A stretch of DNA of 64,000 bases. Origin: Actinophytocola sp. (GTDB taxonomy: Bacteria > Actinomycetota > Actinomycetes > Mycobacteriales > Pseudonocardiaceae). The DNA lies in NCBI GenBank assembly GCA_009377475.1, contig WHTY01000005.1:31721-95720 (forward strand), given 5' to 3'. Position numbers and translations under genes: made by a program. Positions 52,493-60,960 of the stretch are shown piece after piece (positions within the stretch are counted from its first letter, which is position 1; each line of letters starts with the position of its first letter). The notes beneath the pieces are model-generated. The model made no database searches. It was not told the origin of the DNA and worked only from the letters and a program-made list of their open reading frames with translations.

Positions 52493-52774
52493 ATGAAACT
52501 CGACAAGGCGAAAGAGATGGCGGCCAAGGCGACGGAGAAGGCGACCGAAGTCGCGGGCGACCTCGCCGAGCGGGTCGGCCCGTTGACCGAGCGCGTCGGT
52601 CCGCTCGCCGAGAAGGCGGGCGAGGCGGCCTCGCGCGGTGTCGAAAGGGCGGCCGGTGCCGCGAACAAGGTCACCGGTGGCCGGTTCGAAGAGAAGATCA
52701 CCACCGCCGCCGACAAGATGGAAGGTGCCCTGCACAAGGACACCAAGCCTGGGCCGGAGTCCGACGGCCAGTAA
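52493..52774 (+). CDS. Rv0909-like antitoxin-type small protein
   Basis: 93 residues from the ATG at 52493. Low-complexity amphipathic helix with repeated AKEMAAKATEKATEVAGDLAE and VGPLTERVGPLAEKAGEAA units. The pattern resembles the Rv0909-like antitoxin family, but no toxin gene is adjacent, so toxin-antitoxin function is doubtful here. Confidence 0.65.
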   Translation: MKLDKAKEMAAKATEKATEVAGDLAERVGPLTERVGPLAEKAGEAASRGVERAAGAANKVTGGRFEEKITTAADKMEGALHKDTKPGPESDGQ

Positions 52775-52908
52775 CCGCGACGGTCACAGGTCCGCGCCGG
52801 GCGCTCACCCCGAGCGCCCGGCGTCACCCGAGCGCCTTGCGTCGTCGCCCATACGCGGCACGCCCGACGGTCGCGACGCCCGGCCGGGCTTCGCGACCCG
52901 GCATCAGC

Positions 52909-53451
52909 TCACGCCTCGGCGGCGAGTCCGCCCGACAGTTCCCCGATCACGTGCGGCACCAGCGAGGAAAGCGTCGCCATGCCGTCGCGCACCGCGCTGC
53001 GAGACCCAGCGAGGTTGACCACGAGAGTGCTGCCGGAGACGCCGACCAGCCCACGCGACACCCCGGCGTCGACGGCTCCCGCCGCCAGACCCGACGACCG
53101 CAGCGCCTCGGCGATCCCAGGGATGTGCTGGTCCAGAACACCCTGTGTGGCGTCAGGTGTGACGTCGCGTGGGGAGACACCCGTCCCGCCGACGGTGATC
53201 ACGACGTCCGCGCCGCCGATGACGGCGGTGTTCAGGGCGTTGCGGATCGCGACGGTGTCCGCGTGCACCGTCACGGTTCCGTCCACGATGAACCCTGCTT
53301 CTTCCAGCAGCTCGGTGACCAGCGGTCCCGAGGTGTCCTCGTGCTCCCCGTTGGCGATTCTGTCGTCCACGACCACGACGAGAGCCCTGCCAAGCCGTTG
53401 CGCGCTGCGTTCCATGGCGACCACGGTAGTCGGTCCCGCCACATCGGACAC
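52909..53451 (-). CDS. moaB: MoaB/MogA-type molybdopterin protein
   Basis: 180 residues from GTG 53451; an ATG at 53415 is an alternative and neither has a clear ribosome site. LVVVVDDRIANGEHEDTSGPLV, DVVITVGGTGVSPRDVTPDAT (the GGTG molybdopterin-binding loop) and GSTLVVNLAGSRSAV are diagnostic. Mycobacterial order places moaB2 between pepD and mscL, as here apart from the intervening decayed block. Confidence 0.92.
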   Translation of the reverse strand: MSDVAGPTTVVAMERSAQRLGRALVVVVDDRIANGEHEDTSGPLVTELLEEAGFIVDGTVTVHADTVAIRNALNTAVIGGADVVITVGGTGVSPRDVTPDATQGVLDQHIPGIAEALRSSGLAAGAVDAGVSRGLVGVSGSTLVVNLAGSRSAVRDGMATLSSLVPHVIGELSGGLAAEA

Positions 53452-53604
53452 ATCGCCATACCGAGGCGTGCGCCACTCCGGAACGCTCTGGACGTCGCGG
53501 CGGGCACGCTACGCAGCCGCCAGCCGCGCAGCCACCCGCCCGCGACAAGGCATGACGATTTCCTGACATACCGCCGCACAGAGCGCACACCGGGCAACGT
53601 GTCC

Positions 53605-54013
53605 GGGCACCGGTTCGTGCGCGTCGACGTCACCGACGCCGCGCTGTTCGGCGAATTGCTCGGCGACGTCGACGCGGTGTACCACCAAGCCGCGATAGTC
53701 GGGCACGGCCTGGACCCGTTCGACGCGCCGACGTACGCCTGGCACAACGACTACGGCACAGCCGTGCTGCTCGCCTCGATGCACCGGGCGAGCGTGTCGC
53801 GGCTGGTGCTGGCGTCGTCGATGGTGGTCTACGGCGAGGGCGCGTACACGTGCCCGGCGCACGGACCCACCCAGCCCGCACCGCGCCGTCAGGCCGACAT
53901 CGACGCCGGACTCTTCGATCCGCGCTGCCCCACCTGTGACGACGTCCTCACTCCTGGGCTGGTGGACGTGTTTCGCTCGGCGCTGCGACGGGGCGAGGCC
54001 CCACCCCCTGGCT
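53605..54013 (+). pseudogene. Truncated NAD-dependent sugar epimerase remnant
   Basis: One frame gives FVRVDVTDAALFGELLGDVDAVYHQAAIVGHG, YAWHNDYGTAVLLASMHRASVSRLVLASSMVVYGEGAYTCPAHG and DAGLFDPRCPTCDDVLTPGLVDVFRSALRRGEAP, clearly from an NDP-sugar epimerase. The Rossmann glycine loop is missing, LTPGLV runs directly into DVFRSALRRGEAP as if an internal block were deleted, and the 3' end stops in a 21-bp repeat array. No start codon fits. Confidence 0.8.
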
Positions 54014-54076
54014 GCCGTGTCCCCCGCTCACAACGCCGTGTCCCCCGTTCACAGCGCCGTGTCCCCCGCTCACGAC
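54014..54076. repeat. Three-unit 21-bp array (family A)
   Basis: Three units GCCGTGTCCCCCG(C/T)TCAC. It joins the end of the epimerase remnant to the 3' end of the convergent kinase gene and supplies the kinase stop codon (54070-54072). Confidence 0.9.
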
Positions 54077-55117
54077 GTCGCCAGCGGCAACCGCACCTCG
54101 AACCGGCACCCGGGGCCGTGATTGCGCACCCCAATCCGGCCGTGATGCGCTTCGACCAGCCCCTTCGCGATCGCCAGCCCGAGCCCGCCCCCGGCGTCAC
54201 CGGACCGCTCCGGCGTGCGCGCGGCACTACCCCGGAACGCGACGTCGAACACGCGCTCCAGTTCGTCTGGCGGAATGCCGCCGCAGGCATCATCGACGTG
54301 CAGCAACGCCGAGTCGCCGTCCACGCCGATGGAGACCGCGACCGTGCCGTCCGGCGGCGTGTGCCGGATCGCGTTGGACACCAGGTTGCGCACCACGCGC
54401 GTCAGCTCGGGGTCGCTGCCCAGCACAACCGGCTCGGCTGAGTCCTTGGCTGCCACCCGCACCCGTTTACGCTGCGCAACGGCGGTCTGCGACTCCAGCG
54501 CGTCGCCCACGACGTCCGCGAGCGGGATCGCCGACATCGTCAGCCGCAGCCCGCCCGCCGTGATCCGGGACAGCTCGAAGAGGTCGTCCACCATGCCGGA
54601 CAGCCGGGTCGCCTCGCCGCTGATGCGGTGTGCGTAGTCGGCAACCTCGCCGGGCTGCGCCACGACGCCGTCGGCGAGCGCCTCCGCCATCGCGCGGATG
54701 CCCGCGAGCGGGCTGCGCAGGTCGTGGCTGATCCACGCGACCAGTTCGCGGCGTGCCGCCTCGGCCGCGCGTTCCCGGTCGCGCTCCCACACGCTCCCAC
54801 ACGCTCCGGCGCGCGAGATAGCGCCCCGACAACACGGCCGCCGGGATCGTCACGGCCGCGACCAGCAACCCGACCAGCAGCCAGATCGCCAACGTCGGCG
54901 TGAACATGAACCCACTGACGCCGAGCATTCCGACCAGCGTGGCCACCACCGGCAGCAGCGCGAGCACCGTCATCGCCGCCGCGATCGACCGGCTGCGCAT
55001 TCGGTGCAACACCCACGCCCCGAGCAGGGCAACCGGAAGGGTGAACCCGACCGCGTACGGCAGGATGTCCCAGATGTGGCCGAGCTGCTCGGCGAACGTC
55101 TCCGCCGCGAGTGTCAT
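54070..55117 (-). pseudogene. Sensor histidine kinase split by a 10-bp duplication
   Basis: The 5' part (55117 to about 54800) has membrane segments YAVGFTLPVALLGAWVLH, AAMTVLALLPVVATLVGMLG and [22 protein letters not shown] and runs to [10 protein letters not shown]; the 3' part resumes in another frame with [31 protein letters not shown] (phospho-His) and [29 protein letters not shown]. Removing one 10-bp unit at 54782-54801 restores [11 protein letters not shown]. The gene overlaps the response regulator stop by 4 bp. As written it cannot make a full kinase; an alternative start at 54792 could give a soluble kinase half. Confidence 0.85.
54782..54807. repeat. 10-bp tandem duplication causing a frameshift
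   Basis: CGCTCCCACA occurs twice in a row followed by CGCTCC. The extra unit shifts the histidine kinase frame by one. Confidence 0.9.
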
Positions 55118-55818
55118 GATCGCTCGACCGGGTCATATCGGTAGCCGACGCCCCACACTGTCGCCACTCGCTTGGGCGCGGCGGGGTCGGGCTCGATCTT
55201 CTCGCGCAACCGTCGCACGTGGACAGTCACCGTCGACTGGTCGCCGAAGTCCCAGCCCCACACCTTCGCCAGCAGGTCGGTGCGGGAGAACGCCATGCCA
55301 GGGTGGTTGAGGAAGAACGCGAGGAGGTCGAACTCCCGCGTCGTCAACGCGAGGTCGTTGCCCGCGAGAGTCGCCTTTCGCGCGGCGAGGTCGAGCCGCA
55401 GATCGCCGTCGGACAGCTCTCGCTGCGCCGGTTCCGGGGCCGTCCACCGCGCCCTGCGCAGCACCGACGCCACTCGCAGCGCCAGCTCACGCGGGCTGAA
55501 CGGCTTCGTGACGTAGTCGTCCGCGCCGAGTTGCAGGCCCGCGATGCGGTTCTCCTCCTCGCCGAGCGCGGTCAGCATCACGATCGGCACCTCGCTGGTC
55601 CTGCGCAGCTCACGGCACACGTCGAGGCCGCTCTTGCCCGGCATCATGACGTCCAGCACGACGAGATCCAGCGGCTTCGCTGCGAACTGCCGCAACGCCT
55701 CGTCGCCGTCACCCGCCAGCACGACGTCGTAGCCCGCGCGTTCGAGATAACGGCGGACCACGTCGCGCACCGTCTCGTCGTCGTCAACGACCCGTACCCG
55801 GCCCTGTTGTTCACCCAT
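55114..55818 (-). CDS. OmpR-family response regulator, partner of the split kinase
   Basis: 234 residues from the ATG at 55818. Receiver: VRVVDDDETVRDVV, LVVLDVMMPGKSG (phospho-Asp), VMLTALGEEE, VTKPFSP (Lys). Winged helix: LTTREFDLLAFFLNHPGMAFSRTDLLAKVWGW and VTVHVRRLREKIEPDP, GVGYRYDP. It appears intact although its cognate kinase gene, overlapping by 4 bp, is frameshifted. Confidence 0.93.
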   Translation of the reverse strand: MGEQQGRVRVVDDDETVRDVVRRYLERAGYDVVLAGDGDEALRQFAAKPLDLVVLDVMMPGKSGLDVCRELRRTSEVPIVMLTALGEEENRIAGLQLGADDYVTKPFSPRELALRVASVLRRARWTAPEPAQRELSDGDLRLDLAARKATLAGNDLALTTREFDLLAFFLNHPGMAFSRTDLLAKVWGWDFGDQSTVTVHVRRLREKIEPDPAAPKRVATVWGVGYRYDPVERS

Positions 55819-56521
55819 CCGCGTCACCTCTCACCACGGCGTTGCCACCAGCACGCTCACCGCGATCGCCGAGCCTGCGCAGTGTGACCGGGACCGCGAC
55901 GGCCGCCAGGCTGCCGACCAGCACACACACCATGGCGGCGACGCCGCCCCCTGAGAGGCCGATACGGTCCAGCCACACGAACACCAGCAGTGCGCCGGGC
56001 GGGTGGCCTGCGACGTGCGTCGCCCATGTGCCGGGTTCACCCAACAGGACGCGGTCCGTGAATCCGGTGAGCATTGCGGAGATGTCGGTGACGCCGGGGA
56101 CCTCGTCCAGGTACTCCCAGCGATTGTCGAGCCGTTCGGCGAGGCCGCGTCGCCAGCCGTCGATCAATGCGAGTGACAACGTCCAGCCGACGGCGGTGAC
56201 GTAGGTCAGCGCGAGTGCGGGGCGCCAGCGGAGTCGTTCGGCCAGGGCGGGACCCCAGGCGATGACGGCGACCGCGAGCAGCACGGCGAGCAGCGCCGCC
56301 AGGCCGAAGCGAGGCTCCCACCGGCCGTAGAGCGGCGCGGCCGGTGCCCACAGCACGACGCCCGAGCCCACCCGGTTGAGGTACGCGCCCACGACGGCCG
56401 CGGCGGCGACGAGTCCGGCGGCGACGGTGACGGCGAGCAGGTCGCAGCGCGCACCTCGGCGTGGGGAGGCGCGCGTGTCGGTGCCGGGGTCGACGTCCGA
56501 CGTGGCGGAAGGCAGAGCCAT
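55811..56521 (-). CDS. Membrane glycosyltransferase-like protein, probably C-terminally truncated
   Basis: 236 residues with about six membrane segments. A luminal stretch FTDRVLLGEPGTWATHVAGHPPGALLVFVWLDRIG resembles the acceptor/donor region of actinobacterial DUF2029-like or mannosyltransferase proteins, which are roughly twice this length. Here the frame ends soon after the fifth or sixth helix in GERAGGNAVVRGDADG and overlaps the response regulator start. Truncation by deletion is the likely history. Confidence 0.65.
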   Translation of the reverse strand: MALPSATSDVDPGTDTRASPRRGARCDLLAVTVAAGLVAAAAVVGAYLNRVGSGVVLWAPAAPLYGRWEPRFGLAALLAVLLAVAVIAWGPALAERLRWRPALALTYVTAVGWTLSLALIDGWRRGLAERLDNRWEYLDEVPGVTDISAMLTGFTDRVLLGEPGTWATHVAGHPPGALLVFVWLDRIGLSGGGVAAMVCVLVGSLAAVAVPVTLRRLGDRGERAGGNAVVRGDADG

Positions 56522-56637
56522 TGCCCGAACGGTAGCCCGACCAGGGACGCGACGGTAACCGAAACGGGTGGACGTCAGGATTCGGTAATCCGCGCACAGG
56601 TTACCCCTATCGGCCGCGCTGGCTAGCGTTCGAAGGC

Positions 56638-57294
56638 GTGGACAAGATCGACGTCGTGCTGCCGTGCCTCAACGAGGCGCGTGCGCTGCCGGGCATGCTC
56701 ACCGCGCTGCCGGAGGGCTACCACGCGCTGGTCGTGGACAACGGCTCGACGGACGGCTCCCCGGAGATCGCGGCGCGGCTCGGCGCGACGGTGGTGCACG
56801 AACCGCGCGCGGGCTATGGCGCGGCCGTCCACACCGGACTCGAAGCCGTCACAACCGACGTCGTGTGCTTCCTGGACGCCGACGGTTCACTCGATCCGGC
56901 GGAGCTGCCGACACTGGTCGCACCGGTGCTGGCGGGGACGGCGGACCTCGCGGTCGGCAGACGGGTGCCGGTCACGCGCGGCGTGTGGCCGTGGCACGCG
57001 CGGGCGGGCAACCTGGTGCTGGCGCGGCTGCTGCGGCGTCGCGGGCTCGACGTCCACGACATCGCCCCGGCCCGCGCGGTGAACCGGGCGTTGTTGCTCG
57101 CGCTCGGCGTGGCCGATCGGGCGTTCGGGTATCCACTTGAGCTGCTGATCAAGGCGCAGCGAGCGGGCTGGCGAGTGGTGGAACACGACGTCAGTTACGC
57201 CGAACGCGCGAATGGCACGACGTCGAAGGTGTCCGGATCGGTGCGCGGCACGGCGCGGGCGGTGCGTGACATGACGCGGGTGTTGCGACAGTGA
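56638..57294 (+). CDS. Family 2 glycosyltransferase (polyprenyl-phosphate sugar synthase type)
   Basis: 218 residues from GTG. IDVVLPCLNEARALPGMLTALPEGYHALVVDNGSTDGSPEIA, VVCFLDADGSLDP (DxD) and FGYPLELLIKAQRAGWRVVEHDVSYAERANGTTSKVSG match dolichyl-phosphate-mannose synthase-like GT2 enzymes. It appears intact, in contrast to the flanking genes. It overlaps the start of the DUF2064-like gene by 4 bp. Confidence 0.88.
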   Translation: MDKIDVVLPCLNEARALPGMLTALPEGYHALVVDNGSTDGSPEIAARLGATVVHEPRAGYGAAVHTGLEAVTTDVVCFLDADGSLDPAELPTLVAPVLAGTADLAVGRRVPVTRGVWPWHARAGNLVLARLLRRRGLDVHDIAPARAVNRALLLALGVADRAFGYPLELLIKAQRAGWRVVEHDVSYAERANGTTSKVSGSVRGTARAVRDMTRVLRQ

Positions 57295-57783
57295 GCGGGC
57301 CCGCGTCGGCGCGTACGGGGTCGCTTCAGCAGGCGACGCCGTTTGTACTGGTTCATGGCGAAGGCGCCGATACCGAGGTTCGCCGTGTCCTGCACCCCCG
57401 ACGTTGTGTCCTGCGCTCCGAAAGCCGTGTTCGGCACTCCAGACGTCGTGTCGCGCACCGACGTAGCTCTCACGCACCACGTCGACGCGCTCCTCGGCCG
57501 CGCCACCGACGGCGGCTGGTGGGCACTCGGCTTACGCGACCCGGCACACGCCGACGTCCTCACCGACGTGCCGATGTCCACATCGGAGACCAGCGAGCAC
57601 ACCAGCCTCGCGCTCCAGGCACGCGGCGTGCACGTGGCCGACCTGCCATCGCTGTCCGATGTCGACACCATGGCCGACGCCCGGCGCATCGCACCCGGCA
57701 TACCGGACAGCCGGTTCGCTGGCGTGCTGGACGACCTCCTCGCGGTACCTGTGGCACCCAACGACAACGGGCGGGGTACCTGA
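57291..57783 (+). pseudogene. DUF2064/TIGR04282-like glycosyltransferase, frameshifted with repeat-replaced middle
   Basis: The original start is probably the GTG at 57291, which overlaps the GT2 stop and gives the N-terminus ending ATPFVLV. One extra base near 57355 moves the frame to MAKAPIP, the family's conserved MAKAPxPG start. The next 84 bp are four 21-bp repeat units, after which the family C-terminus resumes: ATDGGWWALGLRDPAHADVLTDVPMSTSETSEHT. About 100 central residues, including much of the active site, are missing. Confidence 0.8.
57382..57465 (+). repeat. Four-unit 21-bp array (family A) inside the DUF2064-like gene
   Basis: Units start at 57382, 57403, 57424 and 57445. They translate as AVSCTPD, VVSCAPK, AVFGTPD and VVSRTDV, the same heptad theme seen in ksgA. 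Confidence 0.9.
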
Positions 57784-57805
57784 CCGGCACCTCGCCCGTT
57801 GTCGT
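57761..57805. terminator. Hairpin across the stop of the DUF2064-like gene
   Basis: ACGACAACGGGCGGGGTACC and GGCACCTCGCCCGTTGTCGT pair at 18 of 20 positions around TGACC, which contains the stop codon. Probably a terminator-like stem. Confidence 0.55.
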
Positions 57806-57863
57806 GTTGCTCGTTCCCGACGTCGTGTCCCTCGCCCGGTGCGGCGTGTTCCGCATCGCCAGC
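57801..57863 (+). repeat. Three-unit 21-bp array (family A)
   Basis: Units at 57801, 57822 and 57843 with GTCGTGTTGC, GTCGTGTCCC and GGCGTGTTCC starts; the most diverged of the four arrays. It lies between the DUF2064 remnant and pepD. Confidence 0.75.
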
Positions 57864-57886
57864 GTCCCACCTGACGAGAAGTCGCA

Positions 57887-57938
57887 ACTCGCGCCGAATA
57901 CGGTGAGACTCGCGCCGAATACGGTGAGACTCGCGGCG
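57887..57938. repeat. 21-bp direct repeat, family D copy 2
   Basis: Two identical units (57887 and 57908) and part of a third, each with GGTGAG and ACTCGCGCCGAATAC. The complement gives GAGTCTCACC followed by 11 bases, the same design as at 38251-38334. Confidence 0.9.
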
Positions 57939-57948
57939 GCACCAGGAC

Positions 57949-59445
57949 CTAGCCGCCGACGGCCTTCGCGCCGAGGGTCACCGTGATGGTCTCGTTGTTC
58001 CGCAACGTGAACGGAACCTCCTCGCCGGGCGCGCGGGTGCGGATCGCCGCCACGAGCTCGTCGGCGTCTTCGATGGACCGCTCGCCCACCTTGACCACGA
58101 CGTCGCCCTTCTTCAGGCCAGCCTCGGCAGCGGGACCACCGGACTCGACCTCGCGAATAGCCGCACCTTGATCACGCGCGTCGCTGACCAGCGCACCGAT
58201 GTAGGTCTGCGTGGCCTTGCCAGTCTTGATGATCTCGTCCGCCGTCCGGCGCGCCTGGTCGATCGGGATCGCGAACCCGATACCGACGTTGCCCGCGCTC
58301 GACCCGCTGAGGCCGCCGCCGGGGCTGTAGATCGCCGAGTTGATCCCGATGACCCTGCCCGACATGTCGACAAGTGGCCCGCCCGAGTTGCCCGGGTTGA
58401 TCGCGGCGTCGGTCTGGATCGCGTCCATCACGGACGCGAGGTCACCGCTGCTGCCACCCGCGCGCACCGGCCGGTTCAGCGCGCTCACGATGCCGGACGT
58501 CACCGTGCCAGAGAGCTGGAACGGCGACCCGATGGCGACGACCTGCTCGCCCACGTCGAGGTCGTCCGACCGGCCCAGCTCCACCGGCTGCAGCCCGGAC
58601 ACGCCCTCGGCCTTGATGACGGCGATGTCCGTCGTCGGGTCGCTGCCAACGACTGAAGCGTCGAAGCGCCGACCGTTCTCGAAGGCGACGCGGATGGCGC
58701 CGTCCCCCTCGGCCGCCGCCTCGACGACGTGGTTGTTCGTCAAGATGTAGCCGTTGTCGGTGAGCACGAACCCGGAGCCCTCCCCGGCGCCGTCCGCGCT
58801 CGCGACCTCGACCTGCACGACGCTTGACGTCACCTTCTGCGCGACCGACTCAATGCTGCCGTCCGGGGCATTACCGGTCTGGCGCGCGGGACGCGGCTGG
58901 TCGAGCGAGTTCTCCGTCGCGGCAACCAGCGGGGTCTGCTCCGACGCGGCGAGGTAGCCACCGACGCCACCGGCCGCGCCCCCAGCCAGTAGCGCGACCA
59001 CGGCCGCGACGACGACAGCCTTCCCTGAACCGGAGCGACGGTCCGTGCGCTGCGGCGGCTGCGGGTAGATGCTGGACGTCGTGCCCTGCGGACCCGCGCC
59101 GTACGGCGGCATCCCGTACGGGGCCGAGCCGTAGGACGGCGTGCCCGACGACGTCCCGAGTCCGCCGAACGCGGCCGAGTACCCGGTCGGCTGCTGGTAG
59201 CCGGCGCCGTACTCGGGCTTGGGGTACTCAGCGGTCGGCTGGTAGCCCCCTGCGCCCTGCCCGGTCTGCGCGGACGTTTCCGGCGACGCGGGCTGGTCCG
59301 GCTGCGCGGGCTGGTCCGGCTGCGCCGATGTCTCCGGCTGCGAAGCCTCCTGCGCCTGCGAGGACTGCTCGGGCTGCTCCCCGTGGGGTTCGGGGCTGCC
59401 CTCCCGTGACCACGGGTTCGGCGTGCCTTGGTCGTTGTCTGTCAT
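57949..59445 (-). CDS. pepD: HtrA/DegP-type serine protease PepD with C-terminal PDZ
   Basis: 498 residues from the ATG at 59445. A long Gln/Pro/Gly-rich cytoplasmic region (1-150), one membrane segment (AVVVAAVVALLAGGAAGGVGGYL), a protease domain with YILTNNHVVEA (His), TDIAVIKAEG (Asp) and NPGNSGGPLVD (Ser), and a PDZ domain (GALVSDARDQGAAIREVESGGPAAEAGLKKGDVVVKVG). Envelope-stress protease; mprA-mprB-pepD order as in mycobacteria. Confidence 0.94.
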   Translation of the reverse strand: MTDNDQGTPNPWSREGSPEPHGEQPEQSSQAQEASQPETSAQPDQPAQPDQPASPETSAQTGQGAGGYQPTAEYPKPEYGAGYQQPTGYSAAFGGLGTSSGTPSYGSAPYGMPPYGAGPQGTTSSIYPQPPQRTDRRSGSGKAVVVAAVVALLAGGAAGGVGGYLAASEQTPLVAATENSLDQPRPARQTGNAPDGSIESVAQKVTSSVVQVEVASADGAGEGSGFVLTDNGYILTNNHVVEAAAEGDGAIRVAFENGRRFDASVVGSDPTTDIAVIKAEGVSGLQPVELGRSDDLDVGEQVVAIGSPFQLSGTVTSGIVSALNRPVRAGGSSGDLASVMDAIQTDAAINPGNSGGPLVDMSGRVIGINSAIYSPGGGLSGSSAGNVGIGFAIPIDQARRTADEIIKTGKATQTYIGALVSDARDQGAAIREVESGGPAAEAGLKKGDVVVKVGERSIEDADELVAAIRTRAPGEEVPFTLRNNETITVTLGAKAVGG

Positions 59446-59559
59446 GTCTCCACCATGCGGCATGGTCCTGAGAGTCGCCTGAAATGACGCTGTGGCTTAA
59501 GCCGTGAATAAAGCCACAACACTCTCAGTGTGGCACTGTCGGCGACGGCCAACGCGACG

Positions 59560-60960
59560 TTAGCCCGGTTGCTCACCGGTTCCGCCGGGTTGCCCGGGCA
59601 GCCGAATCGTAAACAACGCCCCGCCTTCTGCCGCGCTGCCCGCATACACCGCGCCGCCGTGGCGCTCCACCGCCTGCTTCACGATGGCGAGCCCGAGCCC
59701 CGATCCGGGTAGCGTGCGGGCTTGCAACGAGCGATAGAACCGGTCGAACACCTTGGGCAGGTCCTCCTCGGCGATGCCGGGCCCCTGGTCGGACACCTCG
59801 ACCACCGCCGTGCCGTCGCCGAGCGGACGCAGCACCAGCCGCACGTGGCCATCAGCTGGCGAGAACTTCACCGCGTTGTCCAGCAGGTTCAGCACCGCAC
59901 GCTCCAGCGCGTTGGAGTCCCCGACGAGCTGCCACGGTTGCACCGAGACGTCGAACTCGACGTGGGTGGCGCGTCTGCGTGCCCGGTCCAGCGCCCGCTC
60001 GACGACCTCGACCAAGTCGACCCGTTCCAGCTCCGCGCGCGGCTGGTCGGCCCGCGCCAGCAGCACGAGGTCGCCGATGAGCTGGGTGACCTCGTCGAGC
60101 TGTGCCTTGATGTCGGACTCGATGTCGGCCCTGTCCCTGTCGGACAGGCTGGGCGCGTTCGCCTTCTCCGCCGCGAGCAGCAACTCCAGATTCGTGCGCA
60201 ACGACGTGAGCGGGGTGCGCAACTCGTGGCCGGCGTCCGCGACGAGCTGGCGTTGCTGCTCCTGCGCGGCGGCGACGGCGGCCAGCATGGTGTTGAAGCT
60301 GTAGGTGAGTCGGGCGAGCTCATCGTCACCCGACACGGGGATCGGACGCAGGTCGCCGGTGCGGGCGACGCGCTCGGTGGCGGCGGTGAGCTGCTGGACC
60401 GGTCGCAGTCCGCCGCGCGCGACGGCGGTGCCCGCGAGCGCCGCGACCACGACGCCAACGCCGCTCACCACGAACAGCACCACGGAGAGCTTGCGCAGCG
60501 CTTCCTTGGTCGGCGCGAGCGACTGCGCGAGCACCATCGCCTGGCCGGGACCGGACGGCAGGGCGACCACCCGCATGCCGCTCGCGGTGTCGGTGCGCAG
60601 CGAGGCTTCGAGGTCGCCCCGGGCGACGTCCAGCTCCGCCTGTCCGACCGGGGGCGGCTCGCCGTCACGCGGATGGGCGAGGTCCCCCTTCGCGTTGAGT
60701 ACCCCGATCTGGATATCCGCGCTGGTGAGGAACGCGCCGGGGATCTCCACCAGCCGGTTGCGCACCGGCGGCGTGCGAACGGCGTCCTGCGCACGCTGCA
60801 CAAGACGTTGGTCGACCTGCTCGTACATGTTGTCCTGCATGGTCAGGTACGCGGCCAGCGAGACCAGCGCGACCGCGCCCGCGACACAGGCGGCCGCGAG
60901 CAGCGTCACGCGGGCGCGTAGCGAGAATCGCCGCTTGACCTGGGGAGCGCCGGCAGTCAC
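59560..60960 (-). CDS. mprB: Envelope-stress sensor kinase MprB
   Basis: 466 residues: two membrane segments (LLAAACVAGAVALVSLAAYL and VLFVVSGVGVVVAALAGTAVA) with a periplasmic sensor, HAMP, then LVADAGHELRTPLTSL (phospho-His), NLLDNAVKFSP and GSGLGLAIVKQAVERHGG. It starts directly at the mprA stop. The position upstream of pepD supports the MprB identity. Confidence 0.92.
   Translation of the reverse strand: MTAGAPQVKRRFSLRARVTLLAAACVAGAVALVSLAAYLTMQDNMYEQVDQRLVQRAQDAVRTPPVRNRLVEIPGAFLTSADIQIGVLNAKGDLAHPRDGEPPPVGQAELDVARGDLEASLRTDTASGMRVVALPSGPGQAMVLAQSLAPTKEALRKLSVVLFVVSGVGVVVAALAGTAVARGGLRPVQQLTAATERVARTGDLRPIPVSGDDELARLTYSFNTMLAAVAAAQEQQRQLVADAGHELRTPLTSLRTNLELLLAAEKANAPSLSDRDRADIESDIKAQLDEVTQLIGDLVLLARADQPRAELERVDLVEVVERALDRARRRATHVEFDVSVQPWQLVGDSNALERAVLNLLDNAVKFSPADGHVRLVLRPLGDGTAVVEVSDQGPGIAEEDLPKVFDRFYRSLQARTLPGSGLGLAIVKQAVERHGGAVYAGSAAEGGALFTIRLPGQPGGTGEQPG

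Noticed and set aside
52493..52774. Toxin-antitoxin pair
   Set aside because: The helical protein resembles an antitoxin family, but neither neighbour looks like a toxin.
52135..54441. 768-codon plus-strand open frame
   Set aside because: It runs antisense to moaB and the kinase gene and only its 53605-54013 part resembles a protein, an epimerase remnant.
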